Positions 15,977 to 29,687 are shown, numbered from the stretch's first letter. The stretch: DNA of 64,000 bases from Acidovorax sp. (GCF_021287135.1 NZ_JAJTBB010000021.1:124001-188000); one strand, 5' to 3'. Notes: generated from the sequence alone by a model not told the origin. Translations and numbers: made by a program.

Positions 15977-18388
15977 ATGCCCAAGTCCAAGAATCCCGCA
16001 CCAGCGGCCAAAACAACGTCCGCCGCTGCCGCCAAAAACACCGACAGCGCCCCGGCCCAGACGGGGCCCGCCGTGGATGCCGCGTCCGCGAAGGCGGCCG
16101 AGAGCGATGCGCTGGCCGCCGCGATGCCCTTCAACACCTCCAAAACCGCAGAACACGGGTTCCAGAACGGCACGCGCCCGGTGGCGGGCGCCACGGTCCA
16201 GCCCAGTTCGCGGCTGGCCACGGCCAGCACGCTGTCCGAGAACCAGAACACCGGGAAAACGGGAGGCATCGCCCCGCAGGGCCTGAATGCCACCCTCCAG
16301 CCCCTGGACCGGGTGCGCGTGGACTCCTCCGGCCAGAGCCTCACCACGAACCAGGGAGTCCGCATTGGTGACAACCAGAACTCCCTGAAGTACGGGGAGC
16401 GGGGCCCGGTGCTGCTGGAAGACTTCATCCTGCGCGAAAAAATCACCCACTTCGACCACGAGCGGATTCCCGAACGCATCGTGCATGCCAGGGGCTCTGG
16501 CGCGCATGGTTTCTTTGAATGCTACGAGCCCTTGACCGATCTCACACGCGCCGCACCGTTCCAGGCCGCAGGCAAGCGCACGCCCGTGTTCGTGCGGTTT
16601 TCCACGGTGCAAGGAGAGCGGGGTTCCAAGGACACGGCGCGCGATGTGCGCGGCTTTGCCGTCAAGTTCTATACCGATGAAGGCAACTGGGACCTGGTGG
16701 GCAACAACATGCCGGTGTTCTTTATCCAGGACGCCATGAAGTTTCCAGACCTGGTGCATGCGGTCAAGCCCGAGCCCCACCACCAGATGCCCCAGGCCGC
16801 CAGCGCCCACGACACCTTCTGGGACTTCGTCTCGCTGATGCCGGAGTCCACCCACATGCTCCTGTGGGTCATGTCCGACCGCGCACTGCCGCGCAGCTAC
16901 GCCACCATGCAGGGCTTCGGTGTGCATACCTTCCGTTTCGTCAACGCCGCCGACGAAACCGTGTTTGTGAAGTTCCACTGGAGCCCGCTGGCGGGCACCC
17001 ATTCGCTGGTATGGGACGAGGCAGTGAAGATCTCTGGCGCCGACCCCGACTACCACCGCCGCGACCTGTGGGAGCGCATCGAGGCAGGGGCCTACCCGGA
17101 GTACGAGCTGGGCGTGCAGGTGTTTACCGAAGAGCAGGCCGAAGCCTTCAGCTTCGACATCCTGGACGCCACCAAGATCGTGCCGGAAGAGCTGGTGCCC
17201 GTACGCCCCGTGGGGCGGATGGTGCTCAACCGCAACCCGGACAATTTCTTTGCCGAAACCGAACAGGTCGCTTTCTGCGCCGCGCATGTCATCCCGGGTA
17301 TCGATTTCTCCAACGACCCGCTGCTGGCCGGGCGCATCCACTCTTATGTGGATACGCAGATATCACGCCTGGGTGGGCCCAATTTTCATGAGCTGCCCAT
17401 CAACGCCCCGCTCGCCCAAGTCCACAACAATCAGCGCGATGGCATGCACCGCCAGGCCATTCCTCGCGGACGGGTGGCTTACGAGCCCAACTCGCTCGCC
17501 GGTGGGTGCCCCTTCCAGGCCGGTGCGGCGCAAGGCTTTGTGTCGGTGCCGGCCCGCATCCAGGCGCAGGAAGCCCAAGGCAAGGTGCGCGCCAAACCGG
17601 AGAAGTTCGCCGACCACTACACGCAAGCCCAGCTCTTCTACGCGAGCCAAAGCCCCGTGGAACAAGCCCACATCGCGGCGGCATTCCGCTTCGAGCTGAG
17701 CAAGGTCACGGTCCCCGCGGTCCGCGAGCGCATGGTGGCGTCCTTGCGCAATGTCTCGGACGCGCTGGCCCAGCAGGTGGCCGCAGGCCTGGGCATGGAG
17801 GTGCTGCCGCCCGCCATGCCCCGTGCACTGGAAAAGCCCGCAGCCCCGGAGGTCACCACCTCGGCCGCGCTGTCGCTGTTCGCACGGCCGGGGTCGGGAG
17901 ATGGGCGCCTGCGGGGCCGCAAGGTCGCCATTCTGGTGGCGGACGGTATCGTGGGGCAAAGCGCCCTGGCGTTGCACGCAGCGCTGGTGGAGCGCGGCGC
18001 GGTTCCGCGGTTGGTCGGCCCCCGCATCGGCGCGGTGAAAACGGTCGACCAGGTGCCCCTGCAGGCCGACGCCTCGCTGGAAAACGAACCCGGTTTCCTG
18101 TTCGACGCGCTAGCGCTCCCCGACGGCGACGCCGGGGTACAGGCGCTGGCAGCCATCGGCCATACGGTGGAGTTCCTGAAGGACCAGTACCGGCACGGCA
18201 AAACCATCCTGACCATGCCTTCCTCGTCGGCCCTGCTGCTGAAAGCCCAAATCCCCTCGGCCCTGCCCTCCGGCGACATGGACCCGGGCATGGTCTTCGG
18301 GGCATCTGCCGCAGACTTTGAACGCTTCCTGCAGGGCATTGCGCGGCATCGGCACCCCGAGCGGGAAACCGATCCGCCCGCGGTGTGA
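15977..18388 (+). CDS. katE: Large-subunit catalase, HPII type
   Basis: 803 residues, longer than E. coli HPII (753) because of an alanine/lysine-rich N-terminal extension (about 1-60). The catalytic histidine is H170 in [11 protein letters not shown], the conserved Asn region is in [12 protein letters not shown], and the haem-ligand tyrosine is Y457 in [12 protein letters not shown]. The C-terminal 170 residues form the DJ-1/PfpI-like domain of large catalases ([15 protein letters not shown]). The enzyme breaks down hydrogen peroxide in the cytoplasm. The start was placed at MPKSKN because GAGACAGGACC precedes it. In related bacteria HPII is a stationary-phase enzyme, which fits the neighbouring trehalose genes. 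Confidence 0.95.
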   Translation: MPKSKNPAPAAKTTSAAAAKNTDSAPAQTGPAVDAASAKAAESDALAAAMPFNTSKTAEHGFQNGTRPVAGATVQPSSRLATASTLSENQNTGKTGGIAPQGLNATLQPLDRVRVDSSGQSLTTNQGVRIGDNQNSLKYGERGPVLLEDFILREKITHFDHERIPERIVHARGSGAHGFFECYEPLTDLTRAAPFQAAGKRTPVFVRFSTVQGERGSKDTARDVRGFAVKFYTDEGNWDLVGNNMPVFFIQDAMKFPDLVHAVKPEPHHQMPQAASAHDTFWDFVSLMPESTHMLLWVMSDRALPRSYATMQGFGVHTFRFVNAADETVFVKFHWSPLAGTHSLVWDEAVKISGADPDYHRRDLWERIEAGAYPEYELGVQVFTEEQAEAFSFDILDATKIVPEELVPVRPVGRMVLNRNPDNFFAETEQVAFCAAHVIPGIDFSNDPLLAGRIHSYVDTQISRLGGPNFHELPINAPLAQVHNNQRDGMHRQAIPRGRVAYEPNSLAGGCPFQAGAAQGFVSVPARIQAQEAQGKVRAKPEKFADHYTQAQLFYASQSPVEQAHIAAAFRFELSKVTVPAVRERMVASLRNVSDALAQQVAAGLGMEVLPPAMPRALEKPAAPEVTTSAALSLFARPGSGDGRLRGRKVAILVADGIVGQSALALHAALVERGAVPRLVGPRIGAVKTVDQVPLQADASLENEPGFLFDALALPDGDAGVQALAAIGHTVEFLKDQYRHGKTILTMPSSSALLLKAQIPSALPSGDMDPGMVFGASAADFERFLQGIARHRHPERETDPPAV

Positions 18389-18419
18389 AGAACCGCCCCG
18401 CCTTCTGCGGCGCGCCGCC

Positions 18420-19004
18420 ATGAGAAGCACCCACCCCTGGCTGCTGGAGCGGGCCCGCCGGCGCCCACTCCAGCCCAGTCCCACCGTCCTGGTGCTCGTG
18501 GACTTCATCAACCCTATGGACTTTCCCGGCGCGGAGAAGCTGCTCAAGAGCGCGCGGGCCGCTGCCCAGGCGACCGCGCAACTCAAGCACCGGCTCGCGC
18601 GCCGAGGCGTGGTGGCGATCTATGCGAACGACAATTACGGCGTGTGGCATTCGGACTTCAAGGAGCTGGTTGCGGCGTGCCAGCAACTCCCCGGCGCCCG
18701 CGGCGAGATTGCGACCCTGCTGGCCCCCGGGGAAAATGACCTGACTGTGCTCAAGCCGCGCCACTCTGCGTTCCATTCCACGCCGCTGGACCATCTGCTA
18801 CAGCAGCTCAAGGCCCGGGAGCTGGTCATCGTGGGCCTGGCGGCCGACATGTGTGTGCACCTGACCGCCATGGATGCCTACATGCACGGCTACCGGGTGT
18901 GGGTTCCCGGCGACTGCACGGCCGCCGAAAGCGAAGCGTCCAAGGCGACCGCGCTCGGGCAGATGGCCCGGGTGTTCAAGTGCTCGGTGCGCAAGTCGGC
19001 GTAA
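18420..19004 (+). CDS. Isochorismatase-like cysteine hydrolase
   Basis: 194 residues. Features of the superfamily are VLVLVDFINPMDFPGAE (acidic active-site residue), the lysine in LTVLKPRHSAFHSTPL and the nucleophilic cysteine C145 in GLAADMCVHLTAMDAY. Such proteins hydrolyse amide or ether bonds in small molecules, including nicotinamide, isochorismate and peroxyureidoacrylate; the substrate here cannot be named. It begins 31 bases after the catalase gene in the same direction and is probably co-transcribed with it, an arrangement seen in other Burkholderiales as far as I recall. Confidence 0.85.
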   Translation: MRSTHPWLLERARRRPLQPSPTVLVLVDFINPMDFPGAEKLLKSARAAAQATAQLKHRLARRGVVAIYANDNYGVWHSDFKELVAACQQLPGARGEIATLLAPGENDLTVLKPRHSAFHSTPLDHLLQQLKARELVIVGLAADMCVHLTAMDAYMHGYRVWVPGDCTAAESEASKATALGQMARVFKCSVRKSA

Positions 19005-19041
19005 CGCGTGTAGAACGCGCGGCGCGCCCGACTGGAGGTCC

Positions 19042-20205
19042 TCAGGGCGTCAACACGACCTTGCGGCACTCTTCCTGGCGCTGCTCGAAGATCTCGTACC
19101 CCCGCGCAGCGTCCTCGAGCTTCATGCGGTGGGAAATGATCACCTCGGGCTTCATCCGCCCTTCCGCGATGTGCTGCAGCAACTCCGGCATGAACTTCTG
19201 GGCGTGTGTCTGGCCCATCTTGAACGTAAGGCCCTTGTCAAACGCGTCCCCAAACAGGAACCCGTGGATGAAGCCCGCATACACGCCCGGCACGCTCACC
19301 ACGCCCCCGCGCCGGGTCGCTGCGATGCACTGCCGCAAGGCCTTGCCACTTGACCCCTCCAGCTTGATGGCTGTCAGCGCGGTTTCCAGCGCACTGCCCT
19401 TGGCCTCGAAGCCCACGGCGTCGATGGTGGCATCCACGCCATGACCGTTGGTCGCGCCCAGAATGATTTCCGCCGGGTCTTCATCCTTGTCGAAATTGAT
19501 GGGAATGACGCCGTAGGTTTCCGCGGCAAAGCGCAGGCGGTACTCGTTGTGGTCCACCATGAAGATCTGCTGCGCGCCCAGGAAACGGGCGCACAACGCA
19601 CTCATGAGCCCCACCGGCCCTGCGCCGAAGATGGCCACGCACGCGCCCGGCCCTACCTGCGCATTCACCGCCGCCTGGTAGCCCGTGGGCAGGATATCCG
19701 ACAGGAACAGCACCTGCTCGTCGTTCAATCCCTCGGGAATCTTCAGCGGGCCCACGTTCGCACGGGGCACCCGCACGTACTCCGCCTGCCCTCCCGCATA
19801 CCCCCCGTACAGGTGGCTGTAGCCAAACAGGCCGGCCCCCGGCGTGGCATTCTTCTTGTTGAGGATCGCGCCCCGGCCGGTGTTCGTGTTTTCGCACGCC
19901 GCGAACAGGGTCTTGTCGCAATAGAAGCAGGATCCGCAGGCGATCACAAAGGGAACCACGACCCGGTCGCCCCGCTGCAATCCGTTCACGCCCGGGCCGG
20001 CGTCCTCCACAACGCCCATGAACTCATGGCCCAGAATGTCCCCGTCCTTCATGCCGGGAATCTTTCCGCGGTAAATGTGAAGGTCGGACCCGCAGATGGC
20101 GGTGGCCGTCACGCGCAGCACGATGTCGTCATTGGCGGTAATCACCGGATCGGGCACGGTTTCTACGCGCACGTCCTTGGCGCCTTGGTAGGTCAGGGCT
20201 CTCAT
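19042..20205 (-). CDS. Zinc-dependent alcohol dehydrogenase (formaldehyde dehydrogenase-like)
   Basis: 387 residues. Catalytic zinc ligands lie in ICGSDLHIY and [10 protein letters not shown]; structural zinc ligands are the four cysteines of [17 protein letters not shown]. The NAD site is [20 protein letters not shown]. The insert [21 protein letters not shown] and the ending match the threonine-dehydrogenase-like or glutathione-independent formaldehyde dehydrogenase group, whose members in stress regions have undefined substrates. The start follows CGAAGGAACCGCT. The gene converges with the isochorismatase gene (stops 37 bases apart) and is divergent from the glycogen debranching gene. Confidence 0.88.
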   Translation of the reverse strand: MRALTYQGAKDVRVETVPDPVITANDDIVLRVTATAICGSDLHIYRGKIPGMKDGDILGHEFMGVVEDAGPGVNGLQRGDRVVVPFVIACGSCFYCDKTLFAACENTNTGRGAILNKKNATPGAGLFGYSHLYGGYAGGQAEYVRVPRANVGPLKIPEGLNDEQVLFLSDILPTGYQAAVNAQVGPGACVAIFGAGPVGLMSALCARFLGAQQIFMVDHNEYRLRFAAETYGVIPINFDKDEDPAEIILGATNGHGVDATIDAVGFEAKGSALETALTAIKLEGSSGKALRQCIAATRRGGVVSVPGVYAGFIHGFLFGDAFDKGLTFKMGQTHAQKFMPELLQHIAEGRMKPEVIISHRMKLEDAARGYEIFEQRQEECRKVVLTP

Positions 20206-20510
20206 AGCGGTTCCTTCGGTCTCAGCGGGGTTCAAAACATGGGAGATGTGTCGCCCACTGTGGCCACCCCCTGCAACCTGCCCCGTAGGACAGTGCCGCG
20301 CCTGCGCTGGCGAACGAGCGCCGCGTGCAGACCCTTTTGAGGCCACTGCCGGCGCAGGTAGTCCGCTGCCTACACCACCTTCCTGCCGAGTCCCGCAGTC
20401 CCGGCCTTCCCGCCCGCAGACGATGGATGTTTTTGAGCCCACGCCATGCCCGCGCCCACCCTTTGCCTCGCTTTGCAGCGCCACCCGCCGGGCTGCCGCC
20501 TGTGCCCCCT
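20206..20510. other. Divergent intergenic region, no recognised motif
   Basis: 305 bases between the zinc dehydrogenase and glgX genes. It is GC-rich, and I found no convincing -35/-10 pair, sigma-54 site or operator. The GlgX reading frame remains open upstream to about 20325, so a longer N-terminus cannot be fully excluded, but that extension looks non-coding in composition and unlike the family. Confidence 0.4.
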
Positions 20511-22708
<2,198 letters not shown>

Positions 22709-22712
<4 letters not shown>

Positions 22713-24553
22713 GCCCGTCCAATCGTCCCTCTAGCGCGGAGGCCTCGGGGCACGCCATGCCCTTCGGAGCCCGCCTGTGCCCTGCGGGGGGCGCCGACTT
22801 CAGCCTCTGGGCCCCCGCAGCGCAACACGCGGAACTGTTGCTGGCCGACGGTCGCGGGGGCAAGGAACGGACGCAACCCGCCACCGCGGCGCCCGGCGGC
22901 TGGTGGCACGCACACGCAGCCCAGGCCACTGCGTCGAGCCGGTACCAATGGCAAATCAACGGGGAGTTGAAGGTGCCCGACCCCGCTGCCCGGTATGCCC
23001 CAGGGGGACCCCACGGGCTGTGTCAGGTGGGGGATCCATCCGCCTATCCCTGGCATGTCCGCCGCTGGAGCGGCCGGCCCTGGCACGAACTGGTGTTTTA
23101 CGAGCTGCACGTGGGCACCTTCACCCCCCAGGGCAGCTACGCGGCCGCAGCCGCGGAACTGCCCCGCCTGGCCGACCTGGGGTTCACCGCCATCGAACTG
23201 ATGCCGCTGGCCACGTTTGGAGGGTCGTGGGGCTGGGGCTACGACGGCGTGCTGCCGTTCGCCCCCCACCCTGCGTATGGCACGCCCGACGACCTCAAGC
23301 ACTTTGTGGATGCGGCGCATGCGCTCGGCCTGTGCGTATTTCTGGACGTGGTCTACAACCACTTCGGCCCGGACGGAAACTACCTGCACACCTATGCGCC
23401 CGCCTTCTTTTCCCAGACCCACCAGAGTCCGTGGGGCGCAGCCATCAACTTCGACGCCGAGGGCAGCGACGTGGTGCGATCGTTCTTCGTCCACAACGCG
23501 CTGTACTGGATTGAAGAGTTTCGGATGGACGGACTGCGGCTGGACGCCGTCCACGCCATCGTGGACACCCGCCGCCCGCATATTCTGGATGCGATCAGCA
23601 CATCCGTGCGCGCACTGGCCCATGCCAGCGGTCGGCACGTCCATCTGGTGCTGGAAAACGAAAAGAACCAGCCCCAGTGGCTGGCGGCACCGGACGGCGA
23701 ACGCGCTGCCTACGACGCGCAGTGGAATGACGACTTTCACCACGCGCTGCACGTGGCCCTGACCGGGGAGGCCCACACCTACTATGCGAAGTTCGCGCGC
23801 GACCCGGTGGCGCTGCTGGCGCGGGTGCTGACCCAAGGATTCGCGTTCCCGGACGGCGTTGCTGCCACCCACGATGACGCACCCGTGGCCCTCTCCCGCC
23901 TGATCCACTTTCTGGGCAACCACGACCAGATCGGCAACCGGGCGTTTGGCGAACGGCTCGCAGCGCTGGTGCCAGCACCCGCTGCCGAACTGGCCCTGCT
24001 GCTGACGCTCCTCACCCCCGCGGTGCCCCTGGTGTTCATGGGCGACGAGTTCGGCGCCACCACGCCGTTCCTCTACTTTGCAGGGTGGGAAGGCGATCTG
24101 CGCACGGCGGTGCGCGCAGGCCGGCAGAAGGAATTCAGCCACGACGTGCCGGAGGGCCGCACGCTGCCCGACCCCTGCGATCCGGCGACACGCGCCGCCA
24201 GCCGTCTGGATTGGGCCGAGTCAGAACTCCCCCCCGGCCGCGAGCGCAGCATGCTGCTGCAGCAAGCGCTGACGGTGCGGCGGGAGTGGATCACGCCCCG
24301 CGCCGCCCAGTGGCGCACGGGTCGCCACGTCGCCGAACGGGTGGGTTCGCAGGGTCTGCGCGTCGGCTGGTGCTGGGGACTTGATGACCAGCGCTGGTGG
24401 ATGGAGGCCAACCTGGGCCCCCTGGAAATTCCCTCGCCCTCCCCAAGCCCCCACGGCACTGTCGCATGGGAGCACCGCTGGACCGGCGACGCGCCCGGCG
24501 GTGCCTGGGCGCCATGGTCCGCCCGCTGGCTCTGCACAGGCCCATCCGCATGA
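22709..24553 (+). CDS. treZ: Malto-oligosyltrehalose trehalohydrolase
   Basis: 614 residues, GH13. After a variable N-terminus, FSLWAPAAQHAELLL marks the N-terminal beta domain. The barrel contains VVYNHFGPDGNYL, nucleophile region MDGLRLDAVHAI, acid in LVLENEKNQP and FLGNHDQIGNRAFGERL. These match malto-oligosyltrehalose trehalohydrolases, which cut trehalose from the end of the chain made by TreY. The gene overlaps glgX by four bases and is itself overlapped by the next gene, so all three are translationally coupled. It acts in the cytoplasm in the TreYZ route of trehalose synthesis from glycogen. Confidence 0.93.
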
Positions 24554-27500
24554 ACGTACCTGCCCCCCCCGGACCGCCGTCGCAAAGCGACGGACACGAC
24601 GAACTGCTGCGGCGCGCACAGCAGGCCGGAATCGCTACAACCTACTCGGGCTTTTGGGGAGCGACCGTGGAGGTTGGCGACGAGGTGCTGGCCCGCGCGT
24701 TGGCCTCGATGGGCCCCTTGCACGATGCCGCTGCCGCGCCGACCACCCTGGTGGTTCCCCTGGGCCAGCCGGGCTGCGTCGAGTTCGCTGAAGCCTTGAG
24801 CTGGACGCTGCGCGGCGTGGAGAGCGCCGACGCCCTGCCCCTTGCCAGCGGCCACGGCACCAGCGCTGCGCTGCCGCCGACCCTGGCGATGGGCATCTAC
24901 CGCCTGGAGGCGGGCAGCAGCGTACAGACCATCCTGGTGGCGCCTGCGCAGTGCTGGCTGCCGGAGGGCTTGCGCCACGGAGAGCGCTGGTGGGGCATCA
25001 CGGCCCAGATGTATGCCCTGCGGTCCGAGCGCAGTTGGGGCATTGGCGACTTCACCGATCTGGCCCAGTGCATCCGCTTGGCCACCGCGCAAGGCGCCGC
25101 GTTTGTGGGCGTCAGCCCGCTGCACGCCCTGCGTCCAGGCCAGCCTGAGGCCGCCAGCCCCTACAGCCCGAGCAGCCGGCTGGCCCTGAATGTGCTGCAC
25201 ATCGACGTCACCGCCGTGCCTGAGTTCCTGCACTGCGAAGCCGTGCAGGCGCTGTGCGCAGAGCCCGGCTTTCGCGCACGGCTGCAGGCCGCGCAGGAAA
25301 GCGCCACCGTGGACTACCTGGCCATTGCGGCGCTGAAGGATGCCGCCCTCGCCTGCCTCTGGCAGACCTTCCGGCAGACCGCTTGGCGGGACGAAGGCGC
25401 TCGCGGCGCAGCGTTCGACGCATTTCGTACCCGCCATGCGCCCACGCTGGGGCCGCACGCGCGCTTCGAGGCCATCCAGTGCACGCTGCAGGCCGGCGAC
25501 CCCGGCATCTGGGGCTGGCCCGCATGGCCGCAGGCGCTCCGCGATCCCCAGAGCCCCGCCGTGCAGGCTTTCCTCGACGAGCACGCCGATGCGGTGGCCT
25601 ATCGCTTCTGGCTGCAGTGGCTTGCCCACGACCAGCTGGCACAGGCCAGCGCCACAGCGCGCGCCCTGATGCCCATCGGCCTGTACTGCGACCTCGCCGT
25701 GGGCGCGGCCGACGGCGGCACAGACACCTGGGCTGATCAGGCGCTGTACGCACGCGGGATGAATGCGGGCGCGCCGCCCGACCCCCTCAGCCCCCATGGG
25801 CAGGACTGGGGACTACCCCCGATGAACCCCGTGGCACTGGCCGCCGCGCACTACCTGCCGTTGCAACGCATGCTCGCGGCGGTCATGGAACCCGCGGGCG
25901 CCGTGCGCATGGACCATGTGATGGCGCTCATGCGACTGTTCTGGACCAGCGAAGCGGGCGGCACCTACGTGGCGTACCCGCTGGAGGCCATGCTCGCGGT
26001 GCTCGCCATAGAAAGCCACCGCCACCGCTGCATGGTGATCGGCGAAGACCTGGGCAACGTCGCGCCGCGCATGCGCGAGGCGATGGCCGAACACGCCCTG
26101 CTGTCCTATCGCCCCCTCATATTCGAGCGTCTGAACGGTGGCGCGTTCCGACCGCCGGCGCAATGGCCGGTGCAGGCCCTGGCCGTGGTGACCACGCACG
26201 ACCTCCCGACGCTGGCGGGCTTCTGGGCCGCGGATGATGTGGCGTTGCACGACGCGCTGGGTTGGCTGGACGGCGACGCGCGGTTGCGGGCCCAGCTCGA
26301 CCGGGCGCGGGACCGCACACATCTGCTCGCTGCGCTGGACGCCGAAGGGCTGCTGCCTGAGGGCGCCACGCTCGATGCGCAGTCCGTCCCCGAGATGACC
26401 CCGGCGCTCGCCGCCGCCGTGCACCGCTATCTCGCACGCACGCCGTGCCATCTGGTGGGCGTTCAGCTAGAAGACCTGCTGGGGCAGCGCGAGCAACCCA
26501 ACGTGCCTGGCACCACGGACAATGTGCATCCGAACTGGCGGCGCCGCATGGCAGTGCCGCTGGAACAACTGGCCGCCACGCCTTTCTTCGCCGCCATCAC
26601 GGCAGCAGTGCACGCTGAGCGCGACAGCAGCTGGCCGCTGGCGGGCCCCATCCCGCCGCTGCACACGGCAGACATTCCGCGGGCCACCTACCGGGTGCAG
26701 CTGAATGCGCAGTTCAACTTCGACCAGGCGCTGGCTGCCGTTCCCTACCTGCACGCGCTGGGCATCAGCCACCTCTACACGTCGCCCTACCTCAAGGCCG
26801 GCGCGGGCAGCACCCACGGGTATGACATGGTGGACCCCACGCAGATCAACCCGGAAATCGGCACTCCCGCGCAGCACGACGCCTTGTGCACAGCGCTTGC
26901 GGACCACGACATGGGGCACTTGCTGGACACCGTGCCCAACCACATGGGCGTGGAAGACGAGGGCAACCGCTGGTGGCACGACGTGCTGGAGCACGGGCAG
27001 GCCTCGCCCCACGCCGCCACGTTCGACATCGAATGGAACCCGGAGGATCCGCACACCGGGCAGCGGGTACTGCTGCCCGTTCTGGGCGACCACTATGGCA
27101 AGGTGCTGGACGCGGGCGAGCTGCAGGTACGCTTTGACCGCGGTACCGGGCAATTCAGGGTGGCCTATTGGGAACGCTCCTTCCCGTTAGACCCGCGCAG
27201 CTACGCCACGCTGCTGTCCCACGCGCCCTTGCCGGTGGCGGTAGCGCAAGGGGCTGGCCTGGAGGACCTCGCCGCCATGCAGTCCCTGGTCGACGCCTGG
27301 GCACAGTTGCCCCCGCAGGACACGCGGGATCCCGCCGCCAGGGCGGCCCGGCTGCGCGACACCGCCCTGCACCAGCAGCGCCTCGCCGATCTGGCGGCAC
27401 GCCACGCCTGGGTTCGCGAATGGATGGATGCCAACCTTCGGCAGGTGAATGGCTCGCCGGGCGTCCCCAGCAGCTTCGACGCGTTGGACCAATTACTCCA

Positions 27501-29571
27501 GCGCCAGGCCTACCGTCTGGCGGACTGGCGCGTGGCCGGGGACGACATCAACTACCGCAGGTTCTTCAACATCAACGCCCTGGCCGCCATTCGGATGGAA
27601 GAGCCCGCGGTGTTTGACGCCGTGCATGCCCTCACCTTCCGCTGGCTCGCCGAGGGCAAGGTCAGCGGCCTGCGGATCGACCACCCGGACGGGCTGGCCG
27701 ACCCCGCGCAGTACTTCGTGCGGCTGCAGCAGCGCTACCAGCAGGTGCGCAACGCGCTGGGGCTGCCGCCGCGGGCGCTGTACGTGGTGGTCGAAAAGAT
27801 CATGGCCGACCACGAGCCGTTGCCCGCAGATTGGCCTGTGCATGGCGGCACGGGCTACCGATTCGCCACCCTCGTCAACGGCCTGTTCATCGACAGCGAA
27901 GCGCAGGACCGTTTCGACGCGGTGTACACCGCATTCACGGGCGACATCCTGCCCCTGGACGAAGCCGCGCGGGCCTGCAAGCGCCTCATCATCGAGACAG
28001 CGCTGTTCAGCGACCTGGCCTGGCTTGTGGCCACGCTGAGCCGCATCACGCGTGCGGACCGGCGCTTTTGCGACTTCACGCGCAACCAGCTGCGTGTGGC
28101 TTTGACCGAGGTCGCGGCCCAGTTCCCCGTCTACCGCACCTATGTCGTGCCGGGCGGCGCCCCGCCCAGCGTGTTCGACGTACAGCACCTGGACCGCGCG
28201 CTCGCTGCAGCAGGACGGAGTCTGGGCACGGCCGAAGGCGGGGTGCTGGCCTTTCTGCGCGACGTGCTGCTGGGTGAGGACGGCCCGGAGCCTGCATTGC
28301 GGGCGCGCTTTGTGCAGCGCTGGCAACAGTTCACCGCGCCGGTCATGGCGAAGGCGGTGGAAGACACGCTGTTCTACCGCTACGTGCGGCTGGTTTCGCT
28401 CAACGACGTGGGTGCCGAGCCGCACCGCTTTGGTCTGCCCGTCGCCGCGTTCCACCAGGGCACCTTGCAACGCGCACGCCACGTGCCCCACGGGCTTCTC
28501 GCCACCTCCACTCACGATAGCAAACGGTCCGAGGATGTCCGGGCCCGCCTGAACGTGCTCTCGGAACTGGCGGACGAATGGCACGCTACGGTGCAGGCCT
28601 TGCAGAGTGCCGGGGAGGCCCACCAGGGCTCGGTGGACGAAGCCGCCGTGCCCAGCGCCCATGACCGCTGGGCACTGTTCCAGGCGCTGGTCGGCATCTG
28701 GCCGGCGGAAGGCGCTGACGCCGCCAGCCGCGCAGCGCTGCGCGAACGCATCCAGAGCTACATGGTCAAGGCCATGCGCGAGGCCAAGCAGCAAACCAAC
28801 TGGTTGTTTCCCCACCAGCCTTACGAAGAGGCCGTGGCACGCTACATCGACAAGGCCCTTCACAGCGAGCAGTTCCGCAAGCCGCTGCAGGCCTTCGTCG
28901 AACGCATCGCCCCCTACGGCTTTCGCAACAGCCTGTGCCAGCTCGCCATCAAGCTGCTGGCACCCGGGGTACCGGACATCTACCAGGGCTGCGAGCACTG
29001 GAACTTCTCGCTGGTGGACCCCGACAATCGGCGGCCCGTGGATTTTGCTGCGTTGGCCGCGTCACTCGCCACCGTGAGTGCCTTGTACGCGGGCGGCAAC
29101 TACCCATCTGCCAGTGCATGGGACAGCTTGCTGGGCTGCGGCAGCAACGCCATGCCCGCCACGGCCAAGCAGCTGGTGACCTGGCGGCTACTGCAGCTGC
29201 GGGCCCGATGGACCCAGTTCTTTCGCGACGCCCTCTACCTGCCGCTGGCCGTGGAAGGGCCGGCGGCATCCCATGCCGTTGCTTTTGCGCGCATCCATGA
29301 AGGGCGTGCGGTGGTCCTGGTCTGCGGGCGGCTTCTTGCGGGATGGGACGCTCGCTTCACCAACGACGCAGCGGGCTGGACGGCCACCCAGGTCGCCTTG
29401 GCAGAAGCGCACCCCGCCTTGGCCAAGCCGCCGCATTGGGTCAACCTGTTCACCGGCGAGCATCTGGCGAACGGTCCGCAGCTTTCGCTGGCCGCCGTTC
29501 TGGGCGCGATCGGAGCCGGCGACGCCCGCTTGCCTTTCGCCGTACTCGGTGATCCGAGTCTTATGCAGTGA
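24550..29571 (+). CDS. Fused 4-alpha-glucanotransferase / malto-oligosyltrehalose synthase (MalQ-TreY)
   Basis: 1673 residues, two full enzymes in one chain. Residues about 1-690 are MalQ: SPYSPSSRLALNVLHIDV, IGLYCDLAVGA, VRMDHVMALMRLFW and IGEDLGNVAPRMRE. From about residue 705 (IPRATYRVQLNAQFNFDQA) the rest is TreY, with SHLYTSPYLKAGAGSTHGYD, the nucleophile region KVSGLRIDHPDGLADP, the acid in VVVEKIMADHE, and THDSKRSEDVRARL. MalQ rearranges short maltodextrins into longer chains, and TreY converts the reducing end into a trehalose unit that TreZ releases. Fusion would channel chains between the two steps. The start overlaps the treZ stop. The frame is unbroken across the junction. Confidence 0.93.
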   Translation: MNVPAPPGPPSQSDGHDELLRRAQQAGIATTYSGFWGATVEVGDEVLARALASMGPLHDAAAAPTTLVVPLGQPGCVEFAEALSWTLRGVESADALPLASGHGTSAALPPTLAMGIYRLEAGSSVQTILVAPAQCWLPEGLRHGERWWGITAQMYALRSERSWGIGDFTDLAQCIRLATAQGAAFVGVSPLHALRPGQPEAASPYSPSSRLALNVLHIDVTAVPEFLHCEAVQALCAEPGFRARLQAAQESATVDYLAIAALKDAALACLWQTFRQTAWRDEGARGAAFDAFRTRHAPTLGPHARFEAIQCTLQAGDPGIWGWPAWPQALRDPQSPAVQAFLDEHADAVAYRFWLQWLAHDQLAQASATARALMPIGLYCDLAVGAADGGTDTWADQALYARGMNAGAPPDPLSPHGQDWGLPPMNPVALAAAHYLPLQRMLAAVMEPAGAVRMDHVMALMRLFWTSEAGGTYVAYPLEAMLAVLAIESHRHRCMVIGEDLGNVAPRMREAMAEHALLSYRPLIFERLNGGAFRPPAQWPVQALAVVTTHDLPTLAGFWAADDVALHDALGWLDGDARLRAQLDRARDRTHLLAALDAEGLLPEGATLDAQSVPEMTPALAAAVHRYLARTPCHLVGVQLEDLLGQREQPNVPGTTDNVHPNWRRRMAVPLEQLAATPFFAAITAAVHAERDSSWPLAGPIPPLHTADIPRATYRVQLNAQFNFDQALAAVPYLHALGISHLYTSPYLKAGAGSTHGYDMVDPTQINPEIGTPAQHDALCTALADHDMGHLLDTVPNHMGVEDEGNRWWHDVLEHGQASPHAATFDIEWNPEDPHTGQRVLLPVLGDHYGKVLDAGELQVRFDRGTGQFRVAYWERSFPLDPRSYATLLSHAPLPVAVAQGAGLEDLAAMQSLVDAWAQLPPQDTRDPAARAARLRDTALHQQRLADLAARHAWVREWMDANLRQVNGSPGVPSSFDALDQLLQRQAYRLADWRVAGDDINYRRFFNINALAAIRMEEPAVFDAVHALTFRWLAEGKVSGLRIDHPDGLADPAQYFVRLQQRYQQVRNALGLPPRALYVVVEKIMADHEPLPADWPVHGGTGYRFATLVNGLFIDSEAQDRFDAVYTAFTGDILPLDEAARACKRLIIETALFSDLAWLVATLSRITRADRRFCDFTRNQLRVALTEVAAQFPVYRTYVVPGGAPPSVFDVQHLDRALAAAGRSLGTAEGGVLAFLRDVLLGEDGPEPALRARFVQRWQQFTAPVMAKAVEDTLFYRYVRLVSLNDVGAEPHRFGLPVAAFHQGTLQRARHVPHGLLATSTHDSKRSEDVRARLNVLSELADEWHATVQALQSAGEAHQGSVDEAAVPSAHDRWALFQALVGIWPAEGADAASRAALRERIQSYMVKAMREAKQQTNWLFPHQPYEEAVARYIDKALHSEQFRKPLQAFVERIAPYGFRNSLCQLAIKLLAPGVPDIYQGCEHWNFSLVDPDNRRPVDFAALAASLATVSALYAGGNYPSASAWDSLLGCGSNAMPATAKQLVTWRLLQLRARWTQFFRDALYLPLAVEGPAASHAVAFARIHEGRAVVLVCGRLLAGWDARFTNDAAGWTATQVALAEAHPALAKPPHWVNLFTGEHLANGPQLSLAAVLGAIGAGDARLPFAVLGDPSLMQ

Positions 29572-29687
29572 GCGGCACTGATGTGCGTGAAACGCTCACC
29601 GTGGCATGGGTGGCACGCCTACTGCGCGGTCTTGGGCCAAGCCCGACACTGGCGGCCGGCCTCGTGGCCTGCCCCAAGGAGATTCCC

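Noticed and set aside
14867-17341. Minus-strand open frame opposite the hemerythrin, DUF421 and catalase genes
   Set aside because: Glycine- and histidine-rich shadow translation; no start signal and no family resemblance.
20325-20510. Upstream extension of the glgX reading frame
   Set aside because: The 62 extra codons are Pro/Arg-rich, lack a ribosome-binding site and are absent from the family's usual N-terminus.
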